Below are positions 12,160 through 23,571 of a DNA stretch of 64,000 nt, one piece after another. The position numbers and the translations under genes are program-made. The stretch comes from Chenopodium formosanum (lineage: Eukaryota > Streptophyta > Magnoliopsida > Caryophyllales > Amaranthaceae). Below the pieces are notes generated by a model. The model made no database searches and had not been told where the DNA came from. It was given only the letters and a program-made list of their open reading frames with translations. Numbering within the stretch: the stretch's first letter is position 1; each line of letters opens with the position of its first letter. The stretch spans positions 3,971,001 to 4,035,000 of the forward strand of contig CM044874.1 in NCBI GenBank assembly GCA_024500155.1. The letters run 5' to 3'.

Positions 12160-13045
12160 TGAGGCATGTGGGAAGTAGCGTCAGGGGCCAGAGCTTGGCG
12201 CCAAACTTTTAGCCGTAGCGCCAGACGCCAGTATTGGCGCCAGGAGGCGCTACAGTTAAAATTTGGCGCCAGTCTCTGTTTGCTGGCGCCAATTTCCCCC
12301 AATACCGAGCCAGAAATATGCGTTCTAATTTCGACCGGTTTTTCGCGTTGTTTGCTCGATCCTGCTTCCTGATTGAATTTTTTCTCACTTTTCTGAAACA
12401 CATATATGTTCTACATATGGACATAACCCTCTGGGAATTCATGCTCTATCTACCTGATTGAACGCTCTTGGCAACAAAGGGTACATCTGAGAGGTTGAAT
12501 TCACCAAACCATGGAAGCGAGTTTTTCTAAAAAACTCGCGGTGTTCTATCCACACGCGTTAACTCTTCACGGTTAGGTTTCTACGCAGTGCATCTGGACA
12601 ATTAACCATGGACCCTATTTGACTAAACCATATCCCGAACTTTAGAGAACCAGAGCCATGGTTAGGTTGCGAACTCATTGCATCATATTGTGCCTACTTG
12701 ACTAATTGTGCATTATTTGTTGTGCATATATATATCCTATGCTCCCCTTAACCGTTTGTTGATTTGTGTTGAGATTAAAATTATGACTTAAAGAACTTTG
12801 CCTAATTAATTAATTAATTAATTAATTCGAGTTAATAAAGTCTTTTTTCTTTTCTTTTAATCGGAATTGACCTAGTACGACTTTAGGCATACCCCAGTTG
12901 ACTAATAATATCGAAAACAGTCCCAGACCGAGGATCCAATATTGGTGCCAAAATCTGAGTTGTAGCGCCACTATATGGTGTGTAGCGCCAGACATTTACT
13001 AAAAAGTCTGGCGCCAAGCACCATATTGTGACGCCAGTTCTGTCG
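12160..13045 (+). repeat. GGCGCC/AGCGCCA-rich blocks in the leader
   Basis: Two patches (about 12175-12295 and 12950-13035) repeat the GGCGCCA, TAGCGCCAGACG and CTGGCGCC units also found in the LTR upstream of its TATA box; one more copy is near 16510. 11900-13573 has no ORF of note and is the leader upstream of gag. Confidence 0.65.
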
Positions 13046-13573
13046 CTTGGCCGACAGTTCGAATTATTTGTCGAGTCATCACCTAGGGTCTAACTAACCA
13101 GTTTGCTAATTAATTCGGTTAATTTTCGCTATCAATAACACCTCGTCAAGTCATTAATCGAGTCTTGGTCACATAGTCTAGCTACATGGTCATGACACGA
13201 GTCTTAACATGTCACCTACACTCACTAGTCTTAGCACAGACTTTGAGTACACATCACCATGGCCATGTCTTAGGTTCATGCATGAGTCAGTCTTTTCCGT
13301 CATTTGAGTTAGGGGGTACATTTTATTCCTAGTTCTTTATATCCCTCCACCTCCATCTTTCTTCTTCATATTCTATTCCAATTTTTCTTCATTTCCTCCA
13401 TCCATTGCATGTCGAATAGAGTTTGAGTCAAATAATTAACAATAAATATCCCCAAATTCCTTTTCCACAGTACTTGGTCGAGGAGAGAAGGGCGATAATT
13501 CAAGGACAACTTCTTTATTCAAGTCTCGCTTTTTGATAAACCGATTCATCAAAAGAGGAAGGCTAAAAAGATA

Positions 13574-14692
13574 ATGGCAACTCAAGAAGAAGTCACTGAG
13601 CTTAGGAACCAATTGGCTACCATGACTGAAACACTGAAACTACTCACCCTCAAAGTTGATGATCCCGTGAAGCAACAACGGATGGACCTCATGCAAGAAA
13701 GCTTGAGCAAGCTATCTAGTGACTACAAATTTCAGGGCGTGAGTTCGCAAGGGGTCTCGCTGGACAAGGAACTTCTTCCGCATAAGTTCAACGCCACTGA
13801 CATCCCTAAACTCAAGGTAACAGATAACCCTTACTTCCATCTAAGAGCTTTCGGAACTATAATAAGCATTAAGGGTATCGATAAGAAGGTTTTCCCCTCT
13901 CTATTCCCACTATCTCTTGAGACCGTTTGCCAACAATGGTTCTTCTCCCTTGACAAGGAGAAAACCTCTACCTGGGAATCGATAGCGAACGCTTTCGTTG
14001 ATAGGTACAAGTGCAATATTCAAGTTGAAACCGATCATAGACAACTTGAGATGCTAAGACAAAAAGAGAATGAAGGCTTTACTTCTTTCTTTAATAAATG
14101 GAGGGAAACTTCCGCCAAGATGATTGAGGTCCCCACTGAAAAAGAATCCGTGAGGATGTTTATCAAGAATCTCCAAGAAAAGTATTCAAAGCACTTAAAA
14201 TATCAACACAACTTGAATACTTTCAAGGCCGTCTATGACGTAGGTATCGAGATCGAAGATGACCTCGCAAAGCAAAAAGCTACTAACAATAGCAACCACG
14301 GTGGCTGGAAAGGAAAGAAGAGCGACAATCCTTCTTCTTCCGAAAACGCCCACTCTAGTAATAATGTTAGTACCTTTGACCATAATGATGTCTTAGCCAT
14401 GGACAATCAAGGATCTAAAAGGAAACCCAGGCGAGAGTTCACACCCATTGGAATGACCTACGATGCTGCTTTCGATCGTCTCTATGATCGAGGATTAATC
14501 AAACCTATTGGCCCTACCGAGGATCCAACACCAGAAAATCGATCTTCGAGATGGAATCCAAATTCCTATTGCAAGTACCATCGAGGAAACGGTCATACCA
14601 CTGATGAATGCTACAGGTTTCAAAATCTCATTCAAGACCTCATAGAAGCAAACAAGATCCCATTGCCTCTAGCTAGCGAGAAGATTGGGTGA
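13574..14692 (+). CDS. gag: Retrotransposon Gag polyprotein (intact ORF)
   Basis: A 372-residue ORF from an ATG after a 1.7-kb leader. Residues about 5-55 look coiled-coil. Residues about 75-240 match the retrotransposon gag (capsid) domain, with PYFHLRAF, QQWFFSL and FVDRYK blocks. A basic linker precedes a variant zinc knuckle near residues 333-346, C-x2-H-x4-H-x4-C (CKYHRGNGHTTDEC), where most Gags have C-x2-C. This variant is seen in Tat/Athila-type Gags. The protein should assemble the virus-like particle and bind element RNA in the cytoplasm. It is the only intact long ORF of the element, which suggests that it has been kept under selection or that the copy is young. Confidence 0.88.
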   Translation: MATQEEVTELRNQLATMTETLKLLTLKVDDPVKQQRMDLMQESLSKLSSDYKFQGVSSQGVSLDKELLPHKFNATDIPKLKVTDNPYFHLRAFGTIISIKGIDKKVFPSLFPLSLETVCQQWFFSLDKEKTSTWESIANAFVDRYKCNIQVETDHRQLEMLRQKENEGFTSFFNKWRETSAKMIEVPTEKESVRMFIKNLQEKYSKHLKYQHNLNTFKAVYDVGIEIEDDLAKQKATNNSNHGGWKGKKSDNPSSSENAHSSNNVSTFDHNDVLAMDNQGSKRKPRREFTPIGMTYDAAFDRLYDRGLIKPIGPTEDPTPENRSSRWNPNSYCKYHRGNGHTTDECYRFQNLIQDLIEANKIPLPLASEKIG

Positions 14693-16750
14693 TGATGAAG
14701 CGAATGACACAAGACAAGAGACGAGCTGCAACGACAAGATTTCATGGCCTTTTTTTTTTTCTATTTCTTTTTCATTTTTTCCTTTCCCCAATAAGTCTAG
14801 CATAGACACCTTTCTTTTCCCTTAGATTAAATTTTGTAGATTCTTTATTTATTTTCTTTTAATAAAATGAGCATTTATTTCCTTGCATATGATCATTTCA
14901 TTGCATTGCATTAAAAACAAAAAAAAAAAAAAAAATCCATGTCGAGCTAAGCACAAGGTATACCAATGATTTGAGGCACCCCTTGTAGCCACATCATATC
15001 TTCTTTCACCTTTCAAATATGCAATCCTTTCTTCATAAGCCACTTTGAGCCTCGTCTAACGATAGACCTTTCTTTTTTCAACCTACATCTATCTAACCTT
15101 AGGATGGGATGGTGTGTAACTTATGCAATTCTAAAAAAAGGGGCTTGAGTGATTCAAAAAAATTAAAATAGCAAAAATAAAAGTGTACAAAAGGGCAAGT
15201 GTTCCAATGTCTTTGATGTGAATATATCTTCGATAAGAACACGTCTCAGATTGCGTCTCTTATCGAGTGCTCGGTACCGTGCCTGAGAAACATGAATGCC
15301 AAGTGAGTGATAGACCGCATGATCGGGATTGCCCACACTTGCAAAAGTAAAAATAAATGCTAAAGCAAAAAGAGCTAAAAAAGAATAGAAATTCAAGCAT
15401 GAAATACAAAGATTCAAAAGCAAAGTTGCACACCTTGGGGCTTATCTAGGGTCTTGAGCCTTTTTTATCCCCTTCTTCTTCACCTTTAGCCTAACCACGT
15501 TACAACCCTTAAAAAGACCTTTTTGAGGTATACACACTTGTGCGAGGTTCGGCTAGAGCTACGTTCGGCCTGATTCCTTACGGATACGTAGGCAACCTCC
15601 CATCGAGGTGCGGCCGTAATAAACATGCATTCATATTCACATTCACACACTTGCACCATGATCATATCAAGGGATCCCTTGTGCTCATCCCTATTAACTT
15701 AGAGCTAGACTTGGGGGCTTGATCCCTACATCATTAGCTTACCTAGCCTAAGAGTCACCATTATTTGGCTCTTCTAACAATATATTTTTCCACACACTTA
15801 GCTCTTGCGGCCTAGCTTTAGTGTCACTATCACACACATCACGCATACATGACCAAATATATTTCCCTTAGGAACCCTTTGTCATGAAATCTTAATGCTG
15901 AAGCATGCTTCGTCAAAATCACTCATAATTGTCATTACATCACGAAGCATGAAGTACTTAGCCTCCGTGCCTAAGTTACCCAAATACTTTCATCATGGAG
16001 TCAACAGTTGAGATAGCCTAGGATGAATTAATCCTTGAACCTTGAGAGATAGTATCAAACAACATTTGACTAAGCTCATTCAACATGCATCTTCAAACTT
16101 CACTTTCGATTCTTTTTTGCGTCTTTCTTTTTCGGGAGAAAGTCGGTACCCTCCATAAAAATGACGGAAATTTTTTTCTTTTTTGCATTTTCGAGTCGTA
16201 CGATCACATTACAATGCACACACGAGTCATGTACACATTGAGTCATGTCGTGTCATATCATTTTGATTTGAGTCTAACACATGTGTCATTACACTTTGAG
16301 TCGAGTCAACCTCGAGTCAGTCATATCGAGTCCAGTTTATGCCTTGAGTCGTGTTAAGTCAATGAGTCAAGCAACATTAAACCTTAGGTCAACCCTAAGA
16401 TAATTTAAAGCCTTAGGTCAACCCTAAGATGGTTAAAAAAATTGGCAAAGTTCTATAGTCAAAAATAAATACAGGTGCAGCAGAATAGGGAAGACCCTAC
16501 TCCAATTCTTGGCGCCAGAGATATCTCAGCAACGACAGAGCTCGAAGCCTCCCAGAAAGGTGATTTCGACCTCATACATCAATTTCGGGTTCCTTGGTAC
16601 GCCAGTTAGCCCCTATAAGCAATTTGACATGATTAGTAGTCGGCTCAATTACAATCATAGTAAGTGATTGATCTGACAAAAAATCGTCTCACTTAGCTTA
16701 AGCGCCTAAAACATTGGCTCATTACAATCGGTTCAAAAGCAAGCACTTAA
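14693..16750 (+). other. Non-coding 3' part of the gag-only element, first half
   Basis: No pol gene or remnant is seen in any frame. It contains a polyA-like run near 14920 and a CGGTACC/TACGTAGGCAACCT block around 15540-15620 that is common in Tat-type elements. Confidence 0.6.
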
Positions 16751-16751
16751 A

Positions 16752-17510
16752 CGACAATATTTCCAAATATGGATTGTCGCGCATTCTTATTAAACGACAA
16801 AGTTTTCCAAAAATTGGATTGTCATCCCCAACTGACAATATTTCCAAAAATGGATTGTCGTGCATCTTCTTCAACGACAATTTTTTCCAAGATTGGATTG
16901 TCATCTCTGGCAAAGTTTCCAAGCGTGGATTGTCGTGCTCCTTCTTTGTTTGGCAATTTTTTCCAAGTCCGGATTGTCATCGCTGGCAAGTTTTCCGAGA
17001 TTGGATTGTCATACACCCAGTTCCCTATAGCAAAATTTCCAAAAGGATTGTTGTAGGTTTCTATTCATCATAAATATCGGCAAAAGTTCCTCAACGTGGA
17101 TTGTCATTCATTTCACTAAGTGGCAAATTTTCCCGAAGTGGATTGTCGGTCGACTCTTTTTTGCAAATGTTCCAAGACGCGGATTGTCAATAGTGGCAAT
17201 ATTTTTCCAAAAAGATTGTCGCATAGCGTTGGCAAATTTCGAAGGTGGATTGCTTGCAAGAGTTATATTCCAAGATGTGGATTGTCGATTGTAGCAAAGT
17301 TCTTATGAAAGATTGTTACGAAGCATTGGCAACTTTTCCAAAAATTGGATTTTGGCAAATTTTCCGAGGTACGGATTGTCGCTTCATCGTGGCAACATTT
17401 CCAAGGATGGATTGTTACGTGGCATTGACAACTTTCCCTAAATCGGATTGTTATACATCATACAAGAGTTGTGTTGGCAACTATTCCCAAAAAAAAAGAG
17501 GATTGTCATC
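16752..17510 (+). repeat. Array of about 18-20 degenerate stem-loop repeats
   Basis: Units of about 28 bp with spacing of about 32-50 bp follow the plan (R)RCAA(W)-TTTCCAA-GGATTGTY. The left GACAA, GGCAA or AGCAA can pair with the right TTGTC or TTGTT, and an inner CC can pair with GG. Examples start near 16752, 16795, 16833, 16875, 16910, 16951 and 16984. Spacers between units are not conserved. See the finding on pair-preserving changes. Confidence 0.75.
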
Positions 17511-18089
17511 ACAGCAAAAGCACCGACATACTGGTTCACGAGCAGCAAAGCGCCGACGTACTGGCATAGCAGCATTAAACGAGCAGTGATATTTTTGAAG
17601 ACTATCACAGCAGGAAAAAGAAGCTCTTTGTTCAAAGACGAGTGAACATCGAAACAATCAGGTGGCGTTCCCTACGATGTGGAATATTATCAATGCGGAT
17701 GAGGATTGTTTCAAGAGAAGCAATCTTCGATGATATTCCCTTGGACGTGGAATATTATCACAGCGGAGGAGGACCGTTTTAGGCGAAGCAATCTTCTAAT
17801 TTGGAAGCAGTTACAAGGCGTAGCGGTTTTCAGGCGGGATGACATTCTCTAGCTTGCAGAAGGTCATCAAAACAACAGGATACAACAGCAAATTGGTTAC
17901 TTTAAGAGACGTGTGCTCGACGGTGCAAGATACGCGTTTCTTAACTCTTTTATCTGTTTAACTAATGCTAGTTTTGCAGGTATCGGCGTTACAAGATTGA
18001 TTTAGGATCGCAGAACGTTCTGAATCATTCTTCGTCCCTATCGTTACTTTGACTTTCGTTTTCGAAACTTGCGTTTCTCCAAACTCAGT

Positions 18090-18104
18090 CAAAGTGGGGG
18101 CTTC
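18090..18104 (+). other. Polypurine tract
   Basis: CAAAGTGGGGGCTTC directly precedes the TGTAGA of the 3' LTR, as expected for plus-strand priming. 17511-18089 holds no recognised gene. Confidence 0.85.
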
Positions 18105-20117
18105 TGTAGACACCCATTTGTGTCTCCCCAAAACCAAACCCAGTAATGAGTGCCTTTCACGTCGAATCCTAATCGAATGAAACGAAAGTGTGGAAAGGTC
18201 TAGTGTTGCGGAAAGTTTTATTTTCTCTTCTCTCTGTTTTTGAAAACTTTATTTTTAAGAAAACAGTCAATCCAGTTTGGTTGGTCCATAATATGGGTCC
18301 AATAATGGTGTAGTCGGATGGGGCTTGCAAAGACCTTTCCAACGATATATTATAAGCCCAATTCCGATGAATATTGAGGAATTTATGGCCAATTTACTAA
18401 ACTGGGCCCGGTTTGAGTTTTAAGTACGGCCCTATGATCTAGGGGAGGGCCTAATATAATTTATCATTCCTAATGTAATTAGGAATGGTTTTAGTCTTCT
18501 AGAACATTCTAGAAGGTCTTGTCATTCTTAATTTAATTAGGACTCTTCAGAGTTTTAATCAGATCAAATAGCATTTTCAATTGAAATTATATTATTTTAT
18601 CTTCCAGTACGGTAAAATTATCAGATTTTCAAAAACGCGTTAAAATCCGGTTTGACGTCCAACCCCAGGCCTTGGCGCCTTGAAACAGGATTAGCGCCAG
18701 ACGCCAGCATTGGCGCCTGGCGCTAGCCACTGGTCCTGGCGCCAATGAGCCAAGGCTGGCGCCAAGGTGGATTTGTGGTCTTCAGACTCTATTTTGATAA
18801 TTTATCTTTTTTGGATGATTTTCTCTATAAATATCGTATCCAAAACTCCGTTTTGATTCAACAACAACGATTCACTAACAATCACGATTAACAATATTCA
18901 TTCACCAAGAATCATTAGTTCTCTTCTTCATTCATCAACTCTTTTCATTCACAAATCAGTCGAATAATTCTTTTCATTCATCTCATTCATCAATTTTCAT
19001 TAATATTCATTCTTTAAAATTCTTTTCTTTTACATTCTTTCTTGCTTTCAAATACAAAATTCCGCATTCACAAGATCTTGATACACCTAGCCATATTCGA
19101 AGTTACTTTCGCCCTAGATGTGAAAGGTTTTAATTTCTGAGGGTTTGGTCCCAAATCTCTATTTCAATTATTTAATTTAATTGCTTTGTTTATTGTTTTC
19201 CTTGAAGTTACTAACGTGTGTATTTTGTAATTAGAAAGAGGTACGAGGCATCCACGTAAGTACTTTATTGGTTTTATTGATTTATGATGTAGAAATCATG
19301 CTTAGATTGTTATTATGATCTTCCTAGTATCATGTCTAGGGTAATTTTAATATTAAATATGATTTCTATGATGCCTTTTATTCTCTTCCTAACATTTATT
19401 CATGTTAGTATCATGTTAGGATTAAAGATTTGATTTTTTATCGCTTAGTGACATGCTAGGGTTTGTTATTAATCTTGTTAGTATCATGCCTAGGATCTTG
19501 CTATGCTTTAACATGAATATTATAATTATGATTGATGAATTATTATTATTATTGTTAATAATATTTATTATGTTGCTTGATATGCATATTATTATTATTT
19601 TATATTGTTATTGCTTGATCACCTTTTATTGCATGTTAAAGGGAATTGGTACTTGCAATCACGCTTAATAAGATAATTAATAATCTTGTTAGGGTTAATT
19701 GTGATTATAATTCAAGTGATCGCCAATAATAGTTTATTTGTGCATTAATATTCAACCAACATAGATTAAACAGGTTTAGGGTTAATCCTATTGATTGTAT
19801 GTTAGTCAGAAAGCGCACATGAATACGAGCAGAATAAAGTAGAGGCCTATTATTAGGGCAGGTTCAATCTCTTTTAGGTTAGATTTGTACCTTCATCCCC
19901 GGACCCTTATTTGGTTCATGACCTTATGGAGTTGACGATCTCTTGGATCGTTAAGGGGTGTAACCTTCACCTCGTGATGGTTTACAAGTTCCTTAAAAAC
20001 TTGTTGGCGACTCTTTTGCTCTATCTTCTTCCATTTTGGACGCCACCGTATTTTAGTGTATGATCACAGTGGGGTTCAAGCTAGTGGGATTCTAAAGGCT
20101 TGAAACTATTCCCTACA
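18105..20117 (+). repeat. 3' LTR of the gag-only element
   Basis: Starts TGTAGACACCCATTTG and ends ATTCCCTACA; about 99% identical by eye to the 5' LTR, with the same TATA box near 18824. Many of the differences are C/T or G/A. Confidence 0.92.
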
Positions 20118-20451
20118 GGGATGATAGCAGTTGTGGGTGGTGGGGTGCCTTTTTTATTTTTTCTTGCAGCGGTTTCCGACGGAATTTCCGTCTTAAAATT
20201 ATGACGGATTTTGTTCCTGTCGGAAGTTTCCAACGGATTTTGACGGTGCCGGAAAGCATTTTTCGAGGAAAAAATCCATCGGAAAATTGTTTCAGACGGA
20301 ATTTTCATCGGAAAATGTCGTTTTTGGATCCTACAACCGCTTTTCCGACGACAGCTTCTGATGGAATTCTGTCGGAAACAAGTTTTCCGACGGAAAACAG
20401 GGTGTTTTCGACGAAAAATTTCCATCTGAAAACGCTTTTTTTCTAGTAGTG

Positions 20452-20722
20452 TTTATGTGATTCAATTTCTTATGTACAATAAATCAAATCAAATCACTTC
20501 ATACTATATGAGTCAACAAAACAAACTTATAAGATCCTTTTAGACCACTTTGAACATATAAAGTCCTTCCAGACAAAATAGTGAACATATAAGTTCCTTC
20601 TAGACAAATTTTCCTTTATTCAAAAATTAAAAGGTAAGCAAATAATACTCAATATAGAAATGTCTACATATAAAACACCACATAATAAGCAATTTGTATA
20701 ATTATTCTGAATACGTGGAGAA
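20452..20722 (-). other. 3' UTR and polyadenylation region of GLP-A
   Basis: On the minus strand, TGAATAAAGG (complement of 20613-20622) is a likely poly(A) signal about 100 bp after the stop codon. The segment 20610-20722 is shared with the other three GLP copies. Confidence 0.5.
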
Positions 20723-21515
20723 TTAGGAGCTAAACAGTGATCGGAGCTTCTTCACAATGTGTTCATCTAGCTGGAAGGCCTTGCTTAGAACATCGACGGA
20801 GATAGGTGGCTCAGCCCCGAACACGGCTTTAGCAATAGTCACCTTGTCAGGGTTTTGGCTGCTAAACCCGGCAATAGCAACAATAGGTTTTTTTCCAGCA
20901 TTGAATTGAAAATGAATGAGACCTTGTGGAAAAACAAAAACATCACCTTTGTTAAGCACCTTCGCGAACAATTTGTTATCGCCATTTGGGAGGTTGGAGG
21001 TTACGAAACCAACGTAGAGGGTTCCTTCCAAAACGGTAAGGATTTCACTTGCACGAGGATGAGTGTGAGGGGGGTTTAGGCCATAGGGCGCGTAGTCAAT
21101 CCTAACCAAAGTTATGCCGAGGGTGTTGAGCCCTGGAAGTTGTAACGTGGAGACTGGTGTAACATTGAAACCTAACATGTTGTTAGTGTTTCCTGGCTTG
21201 TCTAGCCCTTCAAAAAAGAAATCCTCGGGTTTGACATTCATTGGATTCTTACAGAAAAACCCATTCACAAACACTGCAAATTAGTTAAAACAGTTAACAT
21301 CAATTTAAAAATTAAAGTACTGATCGATTAAAAAAAAAATATTCAAATCATTTGGATCTATTGTGACAAAAAGGGGGAAAAAAAAGCATACATTCTTTGT
21401 ATGGATTATTAACCGCAACACAGAAATCTTGTAATTGTGTAGGATCTGTCGCGTAGGCCATATAGGAAGACATGGCAAAGAAAATAAGGCAAGCAAGAAA
21501 ATGAGGAGCTTCCAT
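20723..21515 (-). CDS. Germin-like protein GLP-A (two exons)
   Basis: Exon 1 is 21515-21392 and exon 2 is 21273-20723; the 118-bp intron has GT-AG ends, and the split codon becomes Leu42. The 224-residue product has a signal peptide (MEAPHFLACLIFFAMSSYMAYA) and a likely disulphide pair, Cys32-Cys49. Its cupin barrel has germin box 1 (NPPHTHPRASEI) and box 2 (GDVFVFPQGLIHFQ). Manganese ligands by homology are His111, His113, Glu118 and His162, and an N-glycosylation motif NVT starts at residue 78. Length and single intron fit subfamily-1 germin-like proteins, which are secreted to the cell wall, form oligomers and often show superoxide dismutase or, more rarely, oxalate oxidase activity; the activity cannot be told from sequence. 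First gene of the four-gene array. Confidence 0.93.
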
Positions 21516-21581
21516 CTTTTTTTTTTTCTTATGAAATTTGTATATTACACTCGATATATAATTCAAATTCAAGTTGTGATC

Positions 21582-21609
21582 TTTGCATGCTAAATGATCC
21601 CTTTATACA
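21582..21609 (-). promoter_or_regulatory. GLP-A core promoter with RY motif
   Basis: On the minus strand, TGTATAAAG (21601-21609) is about 90 bp before the ATG, followed by GGATCATTTAGCATGCAAAG, which holds the RY-type core GCATGC. The block is conserved in GLP-C and GLP-D. ACGT-rich sequence (CGTACGTAAATACGTAG) lies further upstream near 21692-21708. Confidence 0.6.
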
Positions 21610-21630
21610 GTTGAGGTTAGGAAAGCTAGA

Positions 21631-21670
21631 TTTTTTTTTTTGGTGCACACGAGGGGCTAGGCCCCAGGGA
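21631..21670. mobile_element. Short retroposon-like insert shared by GLP-A, -B and -C
   Basis: A T-run followed by GGTGCACACGAGGGGCTAGG, flanked by the repeat GGAAAGCTAG / GGGAAGCTAG. Related inserts lie at about 37548-37605 and 40617-40690. GLP-D has the empty site (TTGGGAAGCTATGA, near 47646). The homopolymer and flanking repeat suggest a truncated retroposon. Confidence 0.55.
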
Positions 21671-21811
21671 AGCTAGAATATGTTTCAAAGACGTACGTAA
21701 ATACGTAGAATTGGTCGTTAATCATGAAACTAGAGTAGTTAATTAATGTAATGAACTTTTAATTTCACTTAATAGGTCATGACTTTGTCTTTCTTGACAC
21801 AGTCAAGTAGG

Positions 21812-22060
21812 AATGTAGGATGTTGAGCACTTGAGCCCATGAGAAAACCCACTTGTGAGTGATGTATTGTCCCACATTGAAAAGTGTAGAAATTAAAGTG
21901 TATCTCACATTGAAGGAATAAAAAAGTTGTGTCCACCTTATAAGGCTAAAGGGCTACTCTCCTAATTGTCATGTGGTTTTGAGGTGGAACCTCTTTGATT
22001 GTATAAAGTGGACAGTTGTGTCGGGTGTGACCCAAACCTGTTTATCATAGATACATAATT
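21812..22060. mobile_element. Unclassified 250-bp insertion upstream of GLP-A
   Basis: The GLP-C copy reads AAGTAGGATAATTAAATAAC without interruption (about 40853). Here about 250 bp intervene, including TGTCCCACATTGAAAA, a phrase common in small plant LTR elements. A clear TSD was not found. Confidence 0.45.
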
Positions 22061-23100
22061 AAATAACTATTTCCAATTAGGTTAAAAATGACGTTTTAAT
22101 GCAATAGACTTTTCATAGGTGAATTTTCTAATTATATGAAAAAGTTATAATCCCCAATAAAGTTGCGAGTTTATCCTACTTACGTATCAATATTTCATTT
22201 CAGAAAAAAGCTAAAACAATCAGAGTTTATCCTACTAACCTATCTATATTCAATTTCATAAAAAAGCTGAAACAATACAAGTAGGAATTATGAGCAAAAC
22301 CAATTATTTCTAACAAATCTTGGATGGAAAATTAATGTATTAGCCATTAGGGGGCAGGGGCAATAACCCCAAACAAGTTATACGGAGTATACTTCATTAT
22401 CGAAAGTTTAAATCACAAGTTATTAGTAGTTTTTACTTGCAAAATTAATGTATTAGCCGGGAGGTGGCAGTAATTTCAAGTTATACGGAGTATACTTCAT
22501 TTGTGATAGTTGAAAATTTTATTCGACTTTATTTGTCATTTTTTACATGCTACCAAATGGGTTACGTTGTTAATGTATTTTGTATTTCATATTATAACTA
22601 GATCGGATTTAATACATAATCAAAAAAAGAATAGAGAACAAAGAATTAATTGATAAACAAATCAATTAATGGAGTGAATACATAAACGACAGGAGCACCA
22701 AACAGAAATTGCTGTGGAAAAATAAAGGGAAGCAAAGAAGACAGAGATGCGGGCAAAAAGAAAAAATAAAAAATTTGCGGAAGCTAGATTGTAACCTAAA
22801 AATGTGATACCATATTAGAGGACCAACTCAACCAAAAGCTTAAGATGATGGTTGATGTCCAAAAATATGTTTTACTCTGTCAAAAACTGTACGAGTCACT
22901 AACATATTTCACAAAATTATAACGTTAGTATAAGTGTTGAACATTGACTCTTCTCATTTTATTTTTATAAGCTCCATATCTCCCCTACAATGTTAAGCTA
23001 CAATTTATTTATTTATCTATTTATTTTTTTATTTTTTACACTCCATACACTATTGTTTACTATTCCATATAACTAAAACTCTAAATTATATATCTTATAT
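22061..23100. other. GLP-A upstream region and GLP-A/B spacer
   Basis: 22061-22600 matches the regions upstream of GLP-B (38140-38590) and GLP-C (40860-41420). 22620-22870 has no counterpart seen. From about 22895 the sequence matches the start of the GLP-C unit (about 39037). No gene. Confidence 0.55.
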
Positions 23101-23252
23101 TGTTAAGATAAGGAAGAATATCTTAGGGATACTAAATATTTCCTAAGATAGATATGAATTAGATTCCTACGTTGATTAGGTTTCTAAGAGATGTGTATAA
23201 ATATTTAATTGATGATGAATGAGAAGAACAAGACTTTGAGATTATCTTGACA
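23101..23252 (+). repeat. 5' LTR of Copia-1 (internally deleted)
   Basis: Starts TGTTAAGATAAGG and ends TTATCTTGACA. It is 152 bp against 206 bp for the 3' LTR; the difference is one internal block after ATCTTAGGGA. Confidence 0.9.
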
Positions 23253-23571
23253 TGGTATCATGAGCCAAGGCAAGATTCAATTTTTTTGCCGTGAGAAAAA
23301 TCTTAAAATTTAAACACAAACACAAAATAATTAAAACACATATTAAGAAGAAAGAAGATGGGTGAAAAAGCTGTAAACTTGACGTATTATCTAGGATCGA
23401 GTGATGGTCCGGGTAATATCATTACGCCTATACAATTGCGTGGTGAAAATTATGATGAATGGGCTCAAGCTATGCGAAGGTCTTTAATGACTAAGTGTAA
23501 GTTTGGCTTTGTAGATGACACTATTGCCATACCGAAGACGGATGCAAAGAAGATGGAGGATTGGATTGTTG

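Larger units (their letters stand above)
9862..20117 (+). mobile_element. Gag-only LTR retrotransposon (TR-GAG type, Tat/gypsy-related)
   Basis: A complete element: two LTRs of about 2.01 kb, a primer-binding site, one intact gag ORF, a long non-coding 3' part, a polypurine tract, and TSD GGGAT (9857-9861 and 20118-20122). No protease, reverse transcriptase, RNase H or integrase is visible in the 3.4 kb after gag, so it must depend on proteins from another element. The LTRs differ at only about 20 places by eye (about 1%), so the insertion is recent. The gag type and non-coding motifs such as GGATACGTAGGCAACCT (about 15582) resemble Tat-lineage Ty3/gypsy elements. Confidence 0.9.
8737..20451. 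mobile_element. CACTA-1: non-autonomous CACTA element holding an LTR retrotransposon
   Basis: Ends CACTACTAGAAATAGG and ...TTTTTTCTAGTAGTG, flanked by TTT at 8734-8736 and 20452-20454. Both ends carry many subterminal copies of TTCCGACGGAA-type motifs in both orientations. Without the 10.3-kb insert it is about 1.45 kb and encodes no transposase. It sits in the 3' flank of GLP-A. The stretch 8980-9860 has a CT-rich part, a 60-bp palindrome (9269-9328) and a GGTGGT-rich part. Confidence 0.9.

Noticed and set aside
16714..17645. Several ORFs of 60-119 residues with DCRA/GLS repeats
   Set aside because: They are frames through the stem-loop array; all frames look alike and none has a sensible start or domain.
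20081..20446. ORFs over CACTA-1 and CACTA-2 ends with FRRK-type repeats (also 23465-24016)
   Set aside because: Caused by TTCCGACGGAA subterminal repeats.
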